A stretch of DNA of 64,000 bases from Siphonodentalium dalli (taxonomy: Eukaryota; Mollusca; Scaphopoda; Gadilida; Siphonodentaliidae): assembly GCA_032622095.1 (NCBI GenBank), contig CP136061.1:2356001-2420000 (forward strand), read 5' to 3'. The notes beneath the pieces are model-generated. The model saw nothing but the letters and a program-made list of their open reading frames with translations. It was not told the origin of the DNA and did no database searches. Positions 47,381 to 61,125 of the stretch are shown piece by piece; the stretch's first letter is position 1; each line of letters opens with the position of its first letter. A program made the position numbers and the translations under genes.

Positions 47381-47510
47381 CGAGAAGATACTGTCTAAAA
47401 CATTTCACGGCACCTGTTGTCACCCTCTTGGTATTTGTGGCATCCTTGGTGTCCAACAACCCTTTTATATATTCATCGGAAGGTTTCGTGAATCGAGCAA
47501 TGGTGAACAC
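47381..47510 (-). pseudogene. Crypton/DUF3504-like N-terminal fragment
   Basis: The minus frame reads VFTIARFTKPSDEYIKGLLD, then NTKRVTTGAVKCFRQYLLE, and runs into the 88-bp repeat. The NTKR-x-T...F-x-x-YL pattern resembles the N-terminal, core-binding-like part of Crypton tyrosine recombinases and their DUF3504 relatives. The frame starts after a stop with GTG; a nearby ATG is out of frame. No catalytic R-H-R-Y domain follows. Short match; treat as tentative. Confidence 0.4.
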
Positions 47511-47560
47511 TCATCTGCGCTGAACAGACCGCGGGAAAAATGTTGCGAAAGTATATACTA

Positions 47561-50500
47561 CTAGCAGGGTTACCCGGCGTTGCCCAGGTTAATGCGATGA
47601 GAAACCCTCTTTATTCCACACCCATTGACGTGAGTCACATGTATTCAACGGAATCCCAGCCATTGAATACATATTAGTGTATACCTCTAGTGGAATACAA
47701 GCCGGAACTATTCTTGTTGACGTTGTCGCCAAGAAAGATGACGTACATTACGTCGATCATCCGCTTCCGGTGACCCCCCACCATAATTACTGGTTATTTG
47801 TCAAGACTTAAATCAAAATAAAGGTAGCTATAGTAACAATGAAGGTGACATCCATGGATTTAACTTATCTGACTTAACGGTGTAGAATAAATACAGAACA
47901 CAACTTGCATAATACTCTCGAATCTTTTACCGAACTCGTTGCGGACGGCGCAAAGTTATATTTCGCTCGAGCTACGCTCTCGCGAAATATATCCTTGCGC
48001 CATCCGCAACTCATTCGATAAAAGATTCTCGATTAAGATGCGCGTTGTGTTCTGTCTATGTATGCTGTGGATATTTGTTGGGGATAGAGAATGCTCTTGC
48101 TTAAAAGTGTTATACGTTTTCTCATAAATTGTATATTCAAATAGCATCATAAAACATGATTATTACAGTCATGGGATATAAGTAGTGGCTCACCTTGTCA
48201 ATTGTCATTCTATTTGTCGCGATTAATCTGTTCCAACAATACTGAAGTATGTATTTATTTACAACTGCGTATACATTAGACGTTATAATATGATACATGA
48301 ACATCACAAACACATTAGTTCGATAAAAGATGATAATTGGGTTTTAAATATTAAGATGTATCAATCAATTTAGTGGGTTGGACTAAGTTCTCGAGGACAC
48401 CTGGCTATCTCCATGAAGATACAGATGATTCAAAGAAATTTCCAGGTGCTCCTCTGTTCATGGTGCTATATATTGGCTAAATATTCTCTGTTTAAACGAA
48501 ATGTTGATGCGCATAAATATTAGCTACATGTGCCAGGCACAGAGCGAGATTTTGAGTTGTTTATGTCAGTCGAGGAGTCAGATGTGCAGTATTGGGAGGA
48601 TCCTGAAAAGTCTTATGCTACTAACTGCATTTTCTTGTATATCAGAAGAAACTATATTTGACTGCACACTGTGACCACTATTTTTGAACAGGCCTTCCAT
48701 ATCTCTTGACAAATTGTAACTTTTTTGTGGAAACCGTATTGAATGGAACAGACTCAATTTTGTTATAATATATATGCAATCCTCTGACGGTTCGGGGTCT
48801 CTCAGTTTGCACGAATATATGTATCTCTTCAATAGAATGATAAATACACGTTTAATGCTTCTTCTATGTATCACCTTTTTGCTAGCTCATTTTGTGAATG
48901 CCCTGATTGCTATTCCCATATAAATATGACAGTTAAGAAGATATAATTGTTCAAGTGACTTAAGTGGGTCACCATATGTCGGGATTGTGAAATGTGAACG
49001 TCCAAAAACTACTTAAAATGATATGGAGATGGCCTGGGTGACTGTATATAACTTATATGTGGATAAAGGCGAATAGCAATCTTATCAATGAAAGTGCATA
49101 TCCGCTCGCCATCCGCGACGCAAACGACACCAACTGTGATTTAATTCATGGTATATCATTAGATAAAAACGTGTATGAATTCGGTGGAAATTTGTGCCAA
49201 ATAAATTTGTACCAGCGTTTGCATCTTTTGACATATTTAAACCATTCCCATTAGACCCATGGATGCATGGTATACTGGCGATTATAACATATATGTTTGG
49301 TGGTAATCAGCAACTAAACAAATTCTGAGAATATTTATGACCCATATCTCTCACCCAACCGACACCAATTTGACGTCTTTAAATCACACGATGATATTCC
49401 TCGTATCATAGAGAATAATAATATATCAATTTGGTGGAAATCTGGGCTAAAAATAGTTTATTAAATCAATTGTTGATGCAACACTGACTCGAACAACGCC
49501 ATATTGCGAAAGTGATTATGTATTCGTTTGGTGGAAATCGGCGACAAAACTATTTCACGATATATTTTGAATTTTGCCGACCTCCCCCTTTTCTTCCCCT
49601 GACACCAACAGCGTCATTTTATAAAATTTTTACCCGCACCGTTATCTTCCTTGTAAACAGTGACCCCTCTTAGAACGCTTTGGTGCCATCTCGATTGTAC
49701 CGCGTGAAGTTATATATAGAACGCACACTGACAGACAGAAAGACAGACAGCACGATTTGATTTATTGTATCATTTGAGAAGAACGTGTCTGAATTTGATG
49801 GTAATTAGTACTAAAAATATTTTGTATCAGTCTTGGTGACCCTCCCGTCCCTATTTCAGTCTCAAGCTGCACACACTAAGACTCATTAGAGATTAGAGAT
49901 GCATATATATGAAATTGGTGGAAATTGGCCAGTATACAAATTCGTATCAAATTTAAGGTCCCCATATCTCTCACCCATAGGGCACACATTTGGTGTATCA
50001 CAGAGAAGAATATGTATCAATCTGGTGGAAATCGGCACTAAACATATAGATATAATTTGTTGTGTCCCTCTCATCTCTATACACCACTGACTCGAATGGC
50101 CCAACTTATGACATCCTTAAACCACACGATTATACTCCTGATAATCGGCGACTAAACAATTTTTTTTATCAAATTTGGTGCCAATCCACACCCCATCTCT
50201 CAAACAAACAGCACCACTATGGCGTCTTTAAATCACACTATTAGATTCCTCGTATCTTGGATAAGAACGTGTATCAATTTGGTGGAAATTGGCGCAAACA
50301 ATTATGCATCAATTTTGGTGCCCCTGTCCCTTTCAATGCAACCCTGACTCGAATGAGGCCACATTTGACAGATATAAGCAACACCATTAGACAGTTAGAC
50401 TCCTCATACCATGGGGGTGATTTTGTATAAGTGTGGTGGCAATCGGCGACTAAACCAATTATTATCAAATTTAGTGCCCACCCCTCCCAATCTCTCAACC

Positions 50501-51018
50501 AAAAGACAACAATTTGACGTTGTTAAAGCGCACAATTTGATTCCTTGTATAATGAAGAAGAATATAAATCAATTTGGTGGAGATCGGCGCTAAAATTAGT
50601 TTTTCAATTTTGGTGCCCCTCTCCCCTTCCGTGCATCCCTGACTCGAACGACGCCACTTTTAAACCACACCGTTGGTTTTTTCATATAATGGGGATGATT
50701 ATATATAAGTTTGGTGGAAATCGGCGACAGAAAAAAAATCTGCCCCTCCCCTTCCGGGCACCCCTGACGCGAACGGCGCGACTTTTGCCATATTTAAACC
50801 ACATCATTAGATTCCTCATATCATGGGGATCATTATATATAAGTTTGGTGGCCATCGGCGACAATTTTTTTTTCTGCCCCTCCACCTTTTCTGCCCCTGA
50901 CAACAACGGCGTCACTTTAGAAAATTCTAACCCGGACCATTATCTTTCTCGTAAAAAGCTACTCCTAGTAGACCCCTTTGGCATCATCTAGATGGTCCCC
51001 TGTGAATTTCTATAGAAC

Positions 51019-51061
<43 letters not shown>

Positions 51062-51075
51062 TTCGCAAATATAGA
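47561..51075 (-). mobile_element. Helitron-type element, copy 2
   Basis: On the minus strand it begins TCTATATTTGCG (at 51,075) after an A, and ends with the hairpin ACCCGGCGTTGCCCAGG region and CTAG at 47,564-47,561 before a T. This is the A|T insertion and TC...CTAG ends expected of Helitrons. The body is homologous to copy 1 in inverse orientation: the tandem 140-150-bp units lie at about 49,070-50,930 and a CAGA microsatellite at 51,019-51,060. About 460 bp near the 3' end (47,592-48,056) is absent from copy 1. No Rep/helicase is encoded, so it is non-autonomous. Confidence 0.75.
47893..48055. repeat. 163-bp foldback inside Helitron copy 2
   Basis: Outer arms ACAGAACACAAC / GTTGTGTTCTGT; inner arms at 47,920 and 48,028 run through GAATCTTTTA, TTGCGGACGGCGCAA and ATATTTCGC to a central CGAGCTACGCTC. 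Nearly complete self-complementarity. Absent from copy 1, so probably a MITE or a gain within this copy. Confidence 0.75.
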
Positions 51076-51358
51076 TATAAGATGGGAGGTAATTCTATTA
51101 ATAGTTCTAACAGAAGGAATTTCCGATATTTGAATTAATAGTAAACGGACACCGCGGGATGGGTTTTTCTGAAAGCGTTTGGTGTTTAGTGAGAACTCGG
51201 CAACGATGGGTGATGGGACCCACCTCGATAGAAGTATTGCTACCTAAAACACACCGGGCGGCAGTGTACTTGTCGCCCGCTCACCCGCGACAACGTGATT
51301 TGTCGCCCGCCATGTGATGCGGTTCCAGCCAACAGAAAGTGGAGGTTGTGGGAAGCAA
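51076..51358. other. Flank between Helitron copy 2 and the main array
   Basis: GC-richer than its surroundings, with CCGCGGG and GTCGCCCGC words (two copies of the latter near 51,265-51,310). Together with 47,381-47,560 it is the ancestral DNA that the Helitron split. No gene recognised. Confidence 0.4.
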
Positions 51359-52867
51359 GGTGACAATGAGGCTTATATAAAGGTATCTAATAACAGCATA
51401 CTGAATCAGATGTACACTGACTCAGATGACCTACGAGTAAACACATAATCAGAAGTGAACATTGAGGCTTAATAGTCTCTAATAACAGTATGCTGGCATA
51501 CTGAATCAGATGACATACGACTAAACACATAATTAGAAGTGAACACTGAGGCCTATATAAAGGTATCTAATAACAGCATGCTGGCATACTGAATCAGATG
51601 ACCTACGACTAAATACATAAACAGAAGTGAACATTGAGGCTTATATAAAGGTCTCTAATAACAGCATGCTGGCATACTGAACCAGATCACCTACGACTAA
51701 ACACTAAATCAGAAGTGAACATTGAGGCTTATATACAGTTCTCTAATAACAGTATTCTGGCATACTGAATCAGATGACATACGACAAAACACATAATCAG
51801 AAGTGAACATTGAGGCTTATATAAAGGTATCTAATAACAGCATTCTGACATACTGAATCAGATGACCTACGACTAAGCACATGATAATCAGAAGTGAAGA
51901 GTGAGGCTTATATAAAGTTCTCTAATAACAGCATGCTGGCATACTGCATCAGATGACCTACGACTAAACACATAATCAGAAGTGAACATTGAGGCTTATA
52001 TAAAGGTATCTAATAACAGCATGCTGGCATACTGAATCAGATGACCTACGACTAAACACATAACCAGAAGTGAACATTGAGGCTTATATAAAGGTCTCTA
52101 ATAAAAGCATGCTGGTATACTGAATTAGATCACATACGACTAAACACATAATCAAAAGTGAGCATTGAGGCTTATATAAAGGTCTCTAATAACAGTATGC
52201 TGGCATACTGAATCAGATGACCTACGACTAAAACACATAATCAGACGTGAAACTTGATGCTTGTATAGAGGTATCTAATAACAGCATGCTGGCATACTGA
52301 ATCCGATGACCTACGACTAAACACGTAATCAAAAGTGAGTATTGAGGCTTATATAAAGGTCTCTAAGAACAGAATACTGGCACACTTAATAGTCTCTAAT
52401 AACAGCATTCTGGGACACTGAATCAGATGACCTAGAACTAAACACATAATCAGAAATGAACAGTGAGGCTCAAATAAAGGTCTCGAATAACAGCATGCTG
52501 GCATACTGAATCAGATGACCTACGACTAAACAACATAATCAGACGTGAACATTGATGCTTGTACATGTATAACGGTCTCTAACATCAGCATGCTGGCATA
52601 CTGAATCAGATGACCTACGACTAAACACATAATCAGTAGTGAACAATGAGTCTTATATAAAGGTCTCTAATAACAGTATTCTGGCATACTGAGTCAGATG
52701 ACCCACGACTAAACACATAATTAGAAGTGAACACTGAGGCTTATGTAAAGGTCTCTAAGAACAGAATACTGGCACACTGAATCAGATGACCTACGACTAA
52801 ACACAAAATCAGAAATGACCATTGAGGCTTATATAAAGGTCTCTAATAACAGTATGCTGGCATACTG

Positions 52868-55800
52868 AATGGGATGACATACGACAAAACACATAATCAG
52901 AAGTGAACAATGAGGCTTATATAAAGGTCTCTAATAACAGCATTCTCGCATACTGAATCAGATAATCTACGACTAAACACATAATAATCAGAAGTGAACA
53001 GCGAGGCTTATATAAAGGTCTCTAATAACAGCATGCTGGCATACTGAATCAGATCACCTACGACAAAACACATAATCAGAAGTGAACATTGAGGCTTATA
53101 TAAAGGTATGTAATAACAGCATGCTGGCATACTGAATCAGATGACCTACGACTAAATACGTAATAATCAGAAGTGAACATTGAGGCTTATATAAAGGTAT
53201 ATAATAACATCATGCTGGCATACTGAATCAGATGACCTACGACTAAATACATAATCAGAAGTGAACATTGATGCTTATATAAAGGTCTCTAATAACATCA
53301 TGCAGGCCTACTGAATCAGATGACCTACGACTAAACACATAATCAGACGTGAACATTGAGGCTTATATAAAGGTCTCTAATAACATCATGCTGGCATACT
53401 GAATCAGATGACATACGACTAAACACATAATCAGAAGTGAACATTGAGGCTTATATAAACGTATCTAATACCAGCATGCTGGCATACTGAATCAGATGAC
53501 CTACGACTAATCACATACTCAGAAGTGAACACTGAGGCTTATATAAAGGTCTCTAATAAAAGCATGCTGGTATACTGAATCAGATGACATACGACTAAAC
53601 ATATAATCAAAAGTGAGCATTGAGGCTTATATAAAGGTCTCTAATAACAGTATGCTGGCATACTGAATCAGATGACCTACGAACTAAACACATAATCAGG
53701 AGTGAACATTGATGCTTATATAAAGGTATCTAATAACACTATGCTGGCATAGTGAATCAGATGACCTACGAACTAAACACATAATCAGGAGTGAACATTG
53801 AGGCTTATATAAAGGTCTCTAATAACAGCATGCTGGCATACTGAATCAGATGACCTACGAACTAAACACATAATCAGGAGTGTACATTGAGGCTTATATA
53901 AAGGTCTATAATAACAACATGCTGGCATACTGAATCAGATGACCTACGACTAAACACATAATCAGACGTGAACATTGCCGCTTATATAACGGTATCTAAT
54001 AACAGCAGGCTGGCATACTGAATCAGATGACCTACGACTAAACACATAATCAGAAGTGAACATTGAGGCTTATATAAAGGTATCTAATAACAGCATGCTG
54101 GCATAATGAATCAGATGACCTACGACTAATCACATACTCAGAAGTGAACACTGAGGCTTATATAAAGGTCTCTAATAAAAGCATGCTTGTATACTGAATC
54201 AGATGACATATGACTAAACATATAATCAAAAGTGAGCATTGAGGCTTATATAAAGGTCTCCAATAACAGTATGCTGGCATACTGAATCAGATGACCTACG
54301 ACTAAACACATAATCAGAAATGAACAGTGAGGCTCAAATAAAGGTATATAATAACAGCATGCTGGCATACTGAATCAGATGACCTACGACTAAACACAAA
54401 ATCAGAAGTGAACATTGAGGCTTATACAAAGGTCTCTAATAACAGCATGCTGGCATACTGAATCAGATGCCTACGACTAAACACATAATCAGAAGTGAAC
54501 ATTGAGGCTTAAATAAAGGTATCTAATAACAGCATGCTGGCATACTGAATCAGATGACCTACGACTAAACACATAATCAGAAGTGAACATTGAGGCTTAT
54601 ATGAAGGTATCTAATAACAGCATGCTGGCATACTGAATCAGATGACCTACGACTAAACACATAATCAGACGTGAACATTGAGGCTTATATAAAGGTATCT
54701 AATAACAGCATGCTGGCATACTGAATCAGATGACCTACCACTAAACACATAATCAGAAGTGAACATTGAGGCTTATATAAAGGTCTCTAATAACAGTATG
54801 CTGGCATACTGAATCAGATGACCTACGACTAAACACATAATCAGACGTGAACATTGAGGCTTATATAAAGGTATCAAATAACAGCATGCTGGCATACTGA
54901 ATCAGATGACCTACGACTAAACACATAATCAGAAGTGAACATTGAGGCTTATATAAAGGTATCTAATAACAGCATGCTGGCATACTGAATCAGATGACCT
55001 ACGACTAATCACATACTCAGAAGTGAACACTGAGGCTTATATAAAGGTCTCTAATAAAAGCATGCTGGTATACTGAATCAGATGACATACGACTAAACAT
55101 ATAATCAAAAGTGAGCATTGAGGCTTATATAAAGGTCTCTAATAACAGTATGCTGGCATACTGAATCAGATGACCTACGACTAAACACATAAACAGAAGT
55201 GAACACTGGGGCTTATATAAATGTCTCTAATAACAGCATGCTGGCATACTGAATCATATGAACAACGACTAAAACACATAATCAGACGTGAACATTGAGG
55301 CTTATATAAAGGTATCTAATAACAGCATGCTGGCATACTGAATCAGATAACCTCCGACTAAACACATAATCAGACGTGAACATTGAGGCTTATATAAAGG
55401 TATCTAATAACAGCATGCTGGCATACTGAATCAGATGACCTACGACTAAACACATACTCAGAAGTGAACACTGAGGCTTATATAAAGGTCTCTAATAAAA
55501 GCATGCTTGTATACTGAATCAGATGACATATGACTAAACACATAATCAAAAGTGAGCATTGAGGCTTATATAAAGGTCTCTAATAACAGTATGCTGGCAT
55601 ACTGAATCAGATGACCTACGACTAAACACATAATCAGAAATGAACAGTGAGGCTCAAATAAAGGTATATAATAACAGCATGCTGGCATACTGAATCAGAT
55701 GACCTACGACTAAACACAAAATCAGAAGTGAACATTGAGGCTTATATAAAGGTATCTAATAACAGCATGCTGGCATACTGAATCAGATGACCTACTACTA

Positions 55801-56850
55801 AACACATACTCAGAAGTGAACAATGAGGCTTATATAAAGGTCTCTAATAAAAGCATGCTGGTATACTGAATCAGATGACATACGACTAAACACATAATCA
55901 AAAGTGAATATTGAGGCTTATATAAAGGTCTCTAATAACAGTAGGCTGGCATACTGAATCAGATGACCAACGACTAAAACACATAATCAGAAGTGAACAT
56001 TGAGGCGTATATAAAGGTATCTAATAACAGCATGCTGGCATACTGAATCAGTTGACCTACGACTAAACACATAATCAGAAGTGAACATTAAGGCTTATAC
56101 ATGTATAACGGTCTCTAATAGCAGCATACTGACATACTGAATCAGTTGACCTTCGACTAAAACACATAATCAGAAGTGAACATTGAGGCTTATATAACGG
56201 TATCTAATAACAGTATGCGGACATACTGAATCAGATGACCTACGACTAAACACATAATCAGACGTGAACATTGAGGCTTATATAAAGGTCTCTAATAACA
56301 GCATGCTGTCAGACTGAATCAGATGACCTACGACTAAATACATGATCACAAGTGAACATTGAGGCTTATACATGTATTACGGTCTATAACAACAGCATGC
56401 TGGAATACTGAATCAGATGACCTACGACTAAACACATAATCAGAAATGAACAGTGAGGCTCAAATAAAGGTCTCTATTAACAGCATGCTGACATACTGAA
56501 TCAGATGACTTACGACTTAACACATAATGTGAAGTGAACATTGAGGCTTATATAAAGGTCTCTAACATCAGCATCTTGGCATACTGGATCAGATGACCTA
56601 CGACTAAACACATAATCAGAAGTGAACATTGAGGCTTATATAAAGGTATATAATAACAGCACGCGGGCATACTGAATCAGATGACCTACGACTAAACACA
56701 TAATTAGAAGTGAACATTGAGGCTTATATAAAGGTCTCTAATAACAGTATGCTGGCATACTGAATCAGATGACCTACGACTAAACACATAATCAGAAGTG
56801 AACATTGAGGCTTATATAAAGGTCTCTAATAACAGCATGCTGACAGACTG
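52868..56850 (+). repeat. Higher-order block, copy 1 (3,983 bp)
   Basis: Bounded by ACTGAAT|GGGATGACAT at the left. Diagnostic variants (GGGATGACATACGACAAAAC, CATATGAACAACGACTAAAA) recur exactly 3,983 bp later. It contains about 45 monomers. Confidence 0.95.
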
Positions 56851-59800
56851 AATGGGATGACATACGACAAAACACATAATCAGAAGTGAACAATGAGGCT
56901 TATATAAAGGTCTCTAATAACAGCATTCTCGCATACTGAATCAGATAATCTACGACTAAACACATAATAATCAGAAGTGAACAGCGAGGCTTATATAAAG
57001 GTCTCTAATAACAGCATGCTGGCATACTGAATCAGATCACCTACGACAAAACACATAATCAGAAGTGAACATTGAGGCTTATATAAAGGTATGTAATAAC
57101 AGCATGCTGGCATACTGAATCAGATGACCTACGACTAAATACGTAATAATCAGAAGTGAACATTGAGGCTTATATAAAGGTATATAATAACATCATGCTG
57201 GCATACTGAATCAGATGACCTACGACTAAATACATAATCAGAAGTGAACATTGATGCTTATATAAAGGTCTCTAATAACATCATGCAGGCCTACTGAATC
57301 AGATGACCTACGACTAAACACATAATCAGACGTGAACATTGAGCCTTATATAAAGGTCTCTAATAACATCATGCTGGCATACTGAATCAGATGACATACG
57401 ACTAAACACATAATCAGAAGTGAACATTGAGGCTTATATAAACGTATCTAATACCAGCATGCTGGCATACTGAATCAGATGACCTACGACTAATCACATA
57501 CTCAGAAGTGAACACTGAGGCTTATATAAAGGTCTCTAATAAAAGCATGCTGGTATACTGAATCAGATGACATACGACTAAACATATAATCAAAAGTGAG
57601 CATTGAGGCTTATATAAAGGTCTCTAATAACAGTATGCTGGCATACTGAATCAGATGACCTACGAACTAAACACATAATCAGGAGTGAACATTGATGCTT
57701 ATATAAAGGTATCTAATAACACTATGCTGGCATAGTGAATCAGATGACCTACGAACTAAACACATAATCAGGAGTGAACATTGAGGCTTATATAAAGGTC
57801 TCTAATAACAGCATGCTGGCATACTGAATCAGATGACCTACGAACTAAACACATAATCAGGAGTGTACATTGAGGCTTATATAAAGGTCTATAATAACAA
57901 CATGCTGGCATACTGAATCAGATGACCTACGACTAAACACATAATCAGACGTGAACATTGCCGCTTATATAACGGTATCTAATAACAGCAGGCTGGCATA
58001 CTGAATCAGATGACCTACGACTAAACACATAATCAGAAGTGAACATTGAGGCTTATATAAAGGTATCTAATAACAGCATGCTGGCATAATGAATCAGATG
58101 ACCTACGACTAATCACATACTCAGAAGTGAACACTGAGGCTTATATAAAGGTCTCTAATAAAAGCATGCTTGTATACTGAATCAGATGACATATGACTAA
58201 ACATATAATCAAAAGTGAGCATTGAGGCTTATATAAAGGTCTCCAATAACAGTATGCTGGCATACTGAATCAGATGACCTACGACTAAACACATAATCAG
58301 AAATGAACAGTGAGGCTCAAATAAAGGTATATAATAACAGCATGCTGGCATACTGAATCAGATGACCTACGACTAAACACAAAATCAGAAGTGAACATTG
58401 AGGCTTATACAAAGGTCTCTAATAACAGCATGCTGGCATACTGAATCAGATGCCTACGACTAAACACATAATCAGAAGTGAACATTGAGGCTTAAATAAA
58501 GGTATCTAATAACAGCATGCTGGCATACTGAATCAGATGACCTACGACTAAACACATAATCAGAAGTGAACATTGAGGCTTATATGAAGGTATCTAATAA
58601 CAGCATGCTGGCATACTGAATCAGATGACCTACGACTAAACACATAATCAGACGTGAACATTGAGGCTTATATAAAGGTATCTAATAACAGCATGCTGGC
58701 ATACTGAATCAGATGACCTACCACTAAACACATAATCAGAAGTGAACATTGAGGCTTATATAAAGGTCTCTAATAACAGTATGCTGGCATACTGAATCAG
58801 ATGACCTACGACTAAACACATAATCAGACGTGAACATTGAGGCTTATATAAAGGTATCAAATAACAGCATGCTGGCATACTGAATCAGATGACCTACGAC
58901 TAAACACATAATCAGAAGTGAACATTGAGGCTTATATAAAGGTATCTAATAACAGCATGCTGGCATACTGAATCAGATGACCTACGACTAATCACATACT
59001 CAGAAGTGAACACTGAGGCTTATATAAAGGTCTCTAATAAAAGCATGCTGGTATACTGAATCAGATGACATACGACTAAACATATAATCAAAAGTGAGCA
59101 TTGAGGCTTATATAAAGGTCTCTAATAACAGTATGCTGGCATACTGAATCAGATGACCTACGACTAAACACATAAACAGAAGTGAACACTGGGGCTTATA
59201 TAAATGTCTCTAATAACAGCATGCTGGCATACTGAATCATATGAACAACGACTAAAACACATAATCAGACGTGAACATTGAGGCTTATATAAAGGTATCT
59301 AATAACAGCATGCTGGCATACTGAATCAGATAACCTCCGACTAAACACATAATCAGACGTGAACATTGAGGCTTATATAAAGGTATCTAATAACAGCATG
59401 CTGGCATACTGAATCAGATGACCTACGACTAAACACATACTCAGAAGTGAACACTGAGGCTTATATAAAGGTCTCTAATAAAAGCATGCTTGTATACTGA
59501 ATCAGATGACATATGACTAAACACATAATCAAAAGTGAGCATTGAGGCTTATATAAAGGTCTCTAATAACAGTATGCTGGCATACTGAATCAGATGACCT
59601 ACGACTAAACACATAATCAGAAATGAACAGTGAGGCTCAAATAAAGGTATATAATAACAGCATGCTGGCATACTGAATCAGATGACCTACGACTAAACAC
59701 AAAATCAGAAGTGAACATTGAGGCTTATATAAAGGTATCTAATAACAGCATGCTGGCATACTGAATCAGATGACCTACTACTAAACACATACTCAGAAGT

Positions 59801-60833
59801 GAACAATGAGGCTTATATAAAGGTCTCTAATAAAAGCATGCTGGTATACTGAATCAGATGACATACGACTAAACACATAATCAAAAGTGAATATTGAGGC
59901 TTATATAAAGGTCTCTAATAACAGTAGGCTGGCATACTGAATCAGATGACCAACGACTAAAACACATAATCAGAAGTGAACATTGAGGCGTATATAAAGG
60001 TATCTAATAACAGCATGCTGGCATACTGAATCAGTTGACCTACGACTAAACACATAATCAGAAGTGAACATTAAGGCTTATACATGTATAACGGTCTCTA
60101 ATAGCAGCATACTGACATACTGAATCAGTTGACCTTCGACTAAAACACATAATCAGAAGTGAACATTGAGGCTTATATAACGGTATCTAATAACAGTATG
60201 CGGACATACTGAATCAGATGACCTACGACTAAACACATAATCAGACGTGAACATTGAGGCTTATATAAAGGTCTCTAATAACAGCATGCTGTCAGACTGA
60301 ATCAGATGACCTACGACTAAATACATGATCACAAGTGAACATTGAGGCTTATACATGTATTACGGTCTATAACAACAGCATGCTGGAATACTGAATCAGA
60401 TGACCTACGACTAAACACATAATCAGAAATGAACAGTGAGGCTCAAATAAAGGTCTCTAATAACAGCATGCTGACATACTGAATCAGATGACTTACGACT
60501 TAACACATAATGTGAAGTGAACATTGAGGCTTATATAAAGGTCTCTAACATCAGCATCTTGGCATACTGGATCAGATGACCTACGACTAAACACATAATC
60601 AGAAGTGAACATTGAGGCTTATATAAAGGTATATAATAACAGCACGCGGGCATACTGAATCAGATGACCTACGACTAAACACATAATTAGAAGTGAACAT
60701 TGAGGCTTATATAAAGGTCTCTAATAACAGTATGCTGGCATACTGAATCAGATGACCTACGACTAAACACATAATCAGAAGTGAACATTGAGGCTTATAT
60801 AAAGGTCTCTAATAACAGCATGCTGACAGACTG
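56851..60833 (+). repeat. Higher-order block, copy 2 (3,983 bp)
   Basis: Near-identical to 52,868-56,850. By eye I found only two differences: GAGGCTTATA/GAGCCTTATA near 53,360/57,343, and TCTCTATTAA/TCTCTAATAA near 56,471/60,454. Ends at ACTGAAT|CAGATGACAT. Confidence 0.95.
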
Positions 60834-61008
60834 AATCAGATGACATACGACTAAAAACATAATCACAAGTGAACATTGAGGCTTATACATGTATAACGGT
60901 CTCTAACAACAGCATGCTGGCATACTGTATCAGATGATCTACGACTAAACACATAATCAGAAGTGAACATTGAGGCCTATATAAAGGTATCTAATAACAG
61001 CACGCTGG

Positions 61009-61125
61009 CCAAACTTCCCAAATCAAAGGAAACGCCAGTTCTGCACACTATGTAAGATGAACAACCACGATATACAAAATTGCCGAAGACGGATCGCCAA
61101 TAACAAACAATATTTAAACAGGTAA
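61009..61125 (+). pseudogene. C-terminal end of a Ty3/gypsy gag (zinc knuckle)
   Basis: The frame read up to the stop TAA at 61,123-61,125 contains CTLCKMNNHDIQNC, a CX2CX4HX4C zinc knuckle (61,042-61,083), the nucleic-acid-binding motif at the end of retroelement Gag. It is preceded by basic residues (NQRKRQ) and followed by RRR. The rest of gag is missing: the sequence upstream is the 88-bp array, where this frame meets a stop at 60,982. The element is therefore 5' truncated, or the junction is an assembly artefact. Confidence 0.8.

Larger units (their letters stand above)
51359..61008 (+). repeat. Main 88-bp tandem array, about 110 units
   Basis: Monomer spacing is 88 bp (AGCATGCTGG at 54,531, 54,619 and 54,707). 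Each unit carries CTCTAATAACAGCATGCTGG, CATACTGAATCAGATGACCT, ACGACTAAACACATAATCAG and GTGAACATTGAGGCTTATAT-AAAGG. Variants with +1 or +3 bp occur. 88 is not a multiple of three and stops occur in every frame, so the array is non-coding. The right edge is abrupt: GCACGCTGGC, then retroelement sequence. Confidence 0.98.

Noticed and set aside
48578-48874. 98-aa minus ORF and its relative at 4,331 as a conserved gene
   Set aside because: Both lie inside the two Helitron copies and differ in length and ends; similarity is explained by repeat homology.
51359-61008. CRISPR array
   Set aside because: Whole 88-bp units are repeated without unique spacers, and the DNA is eukaryotic.
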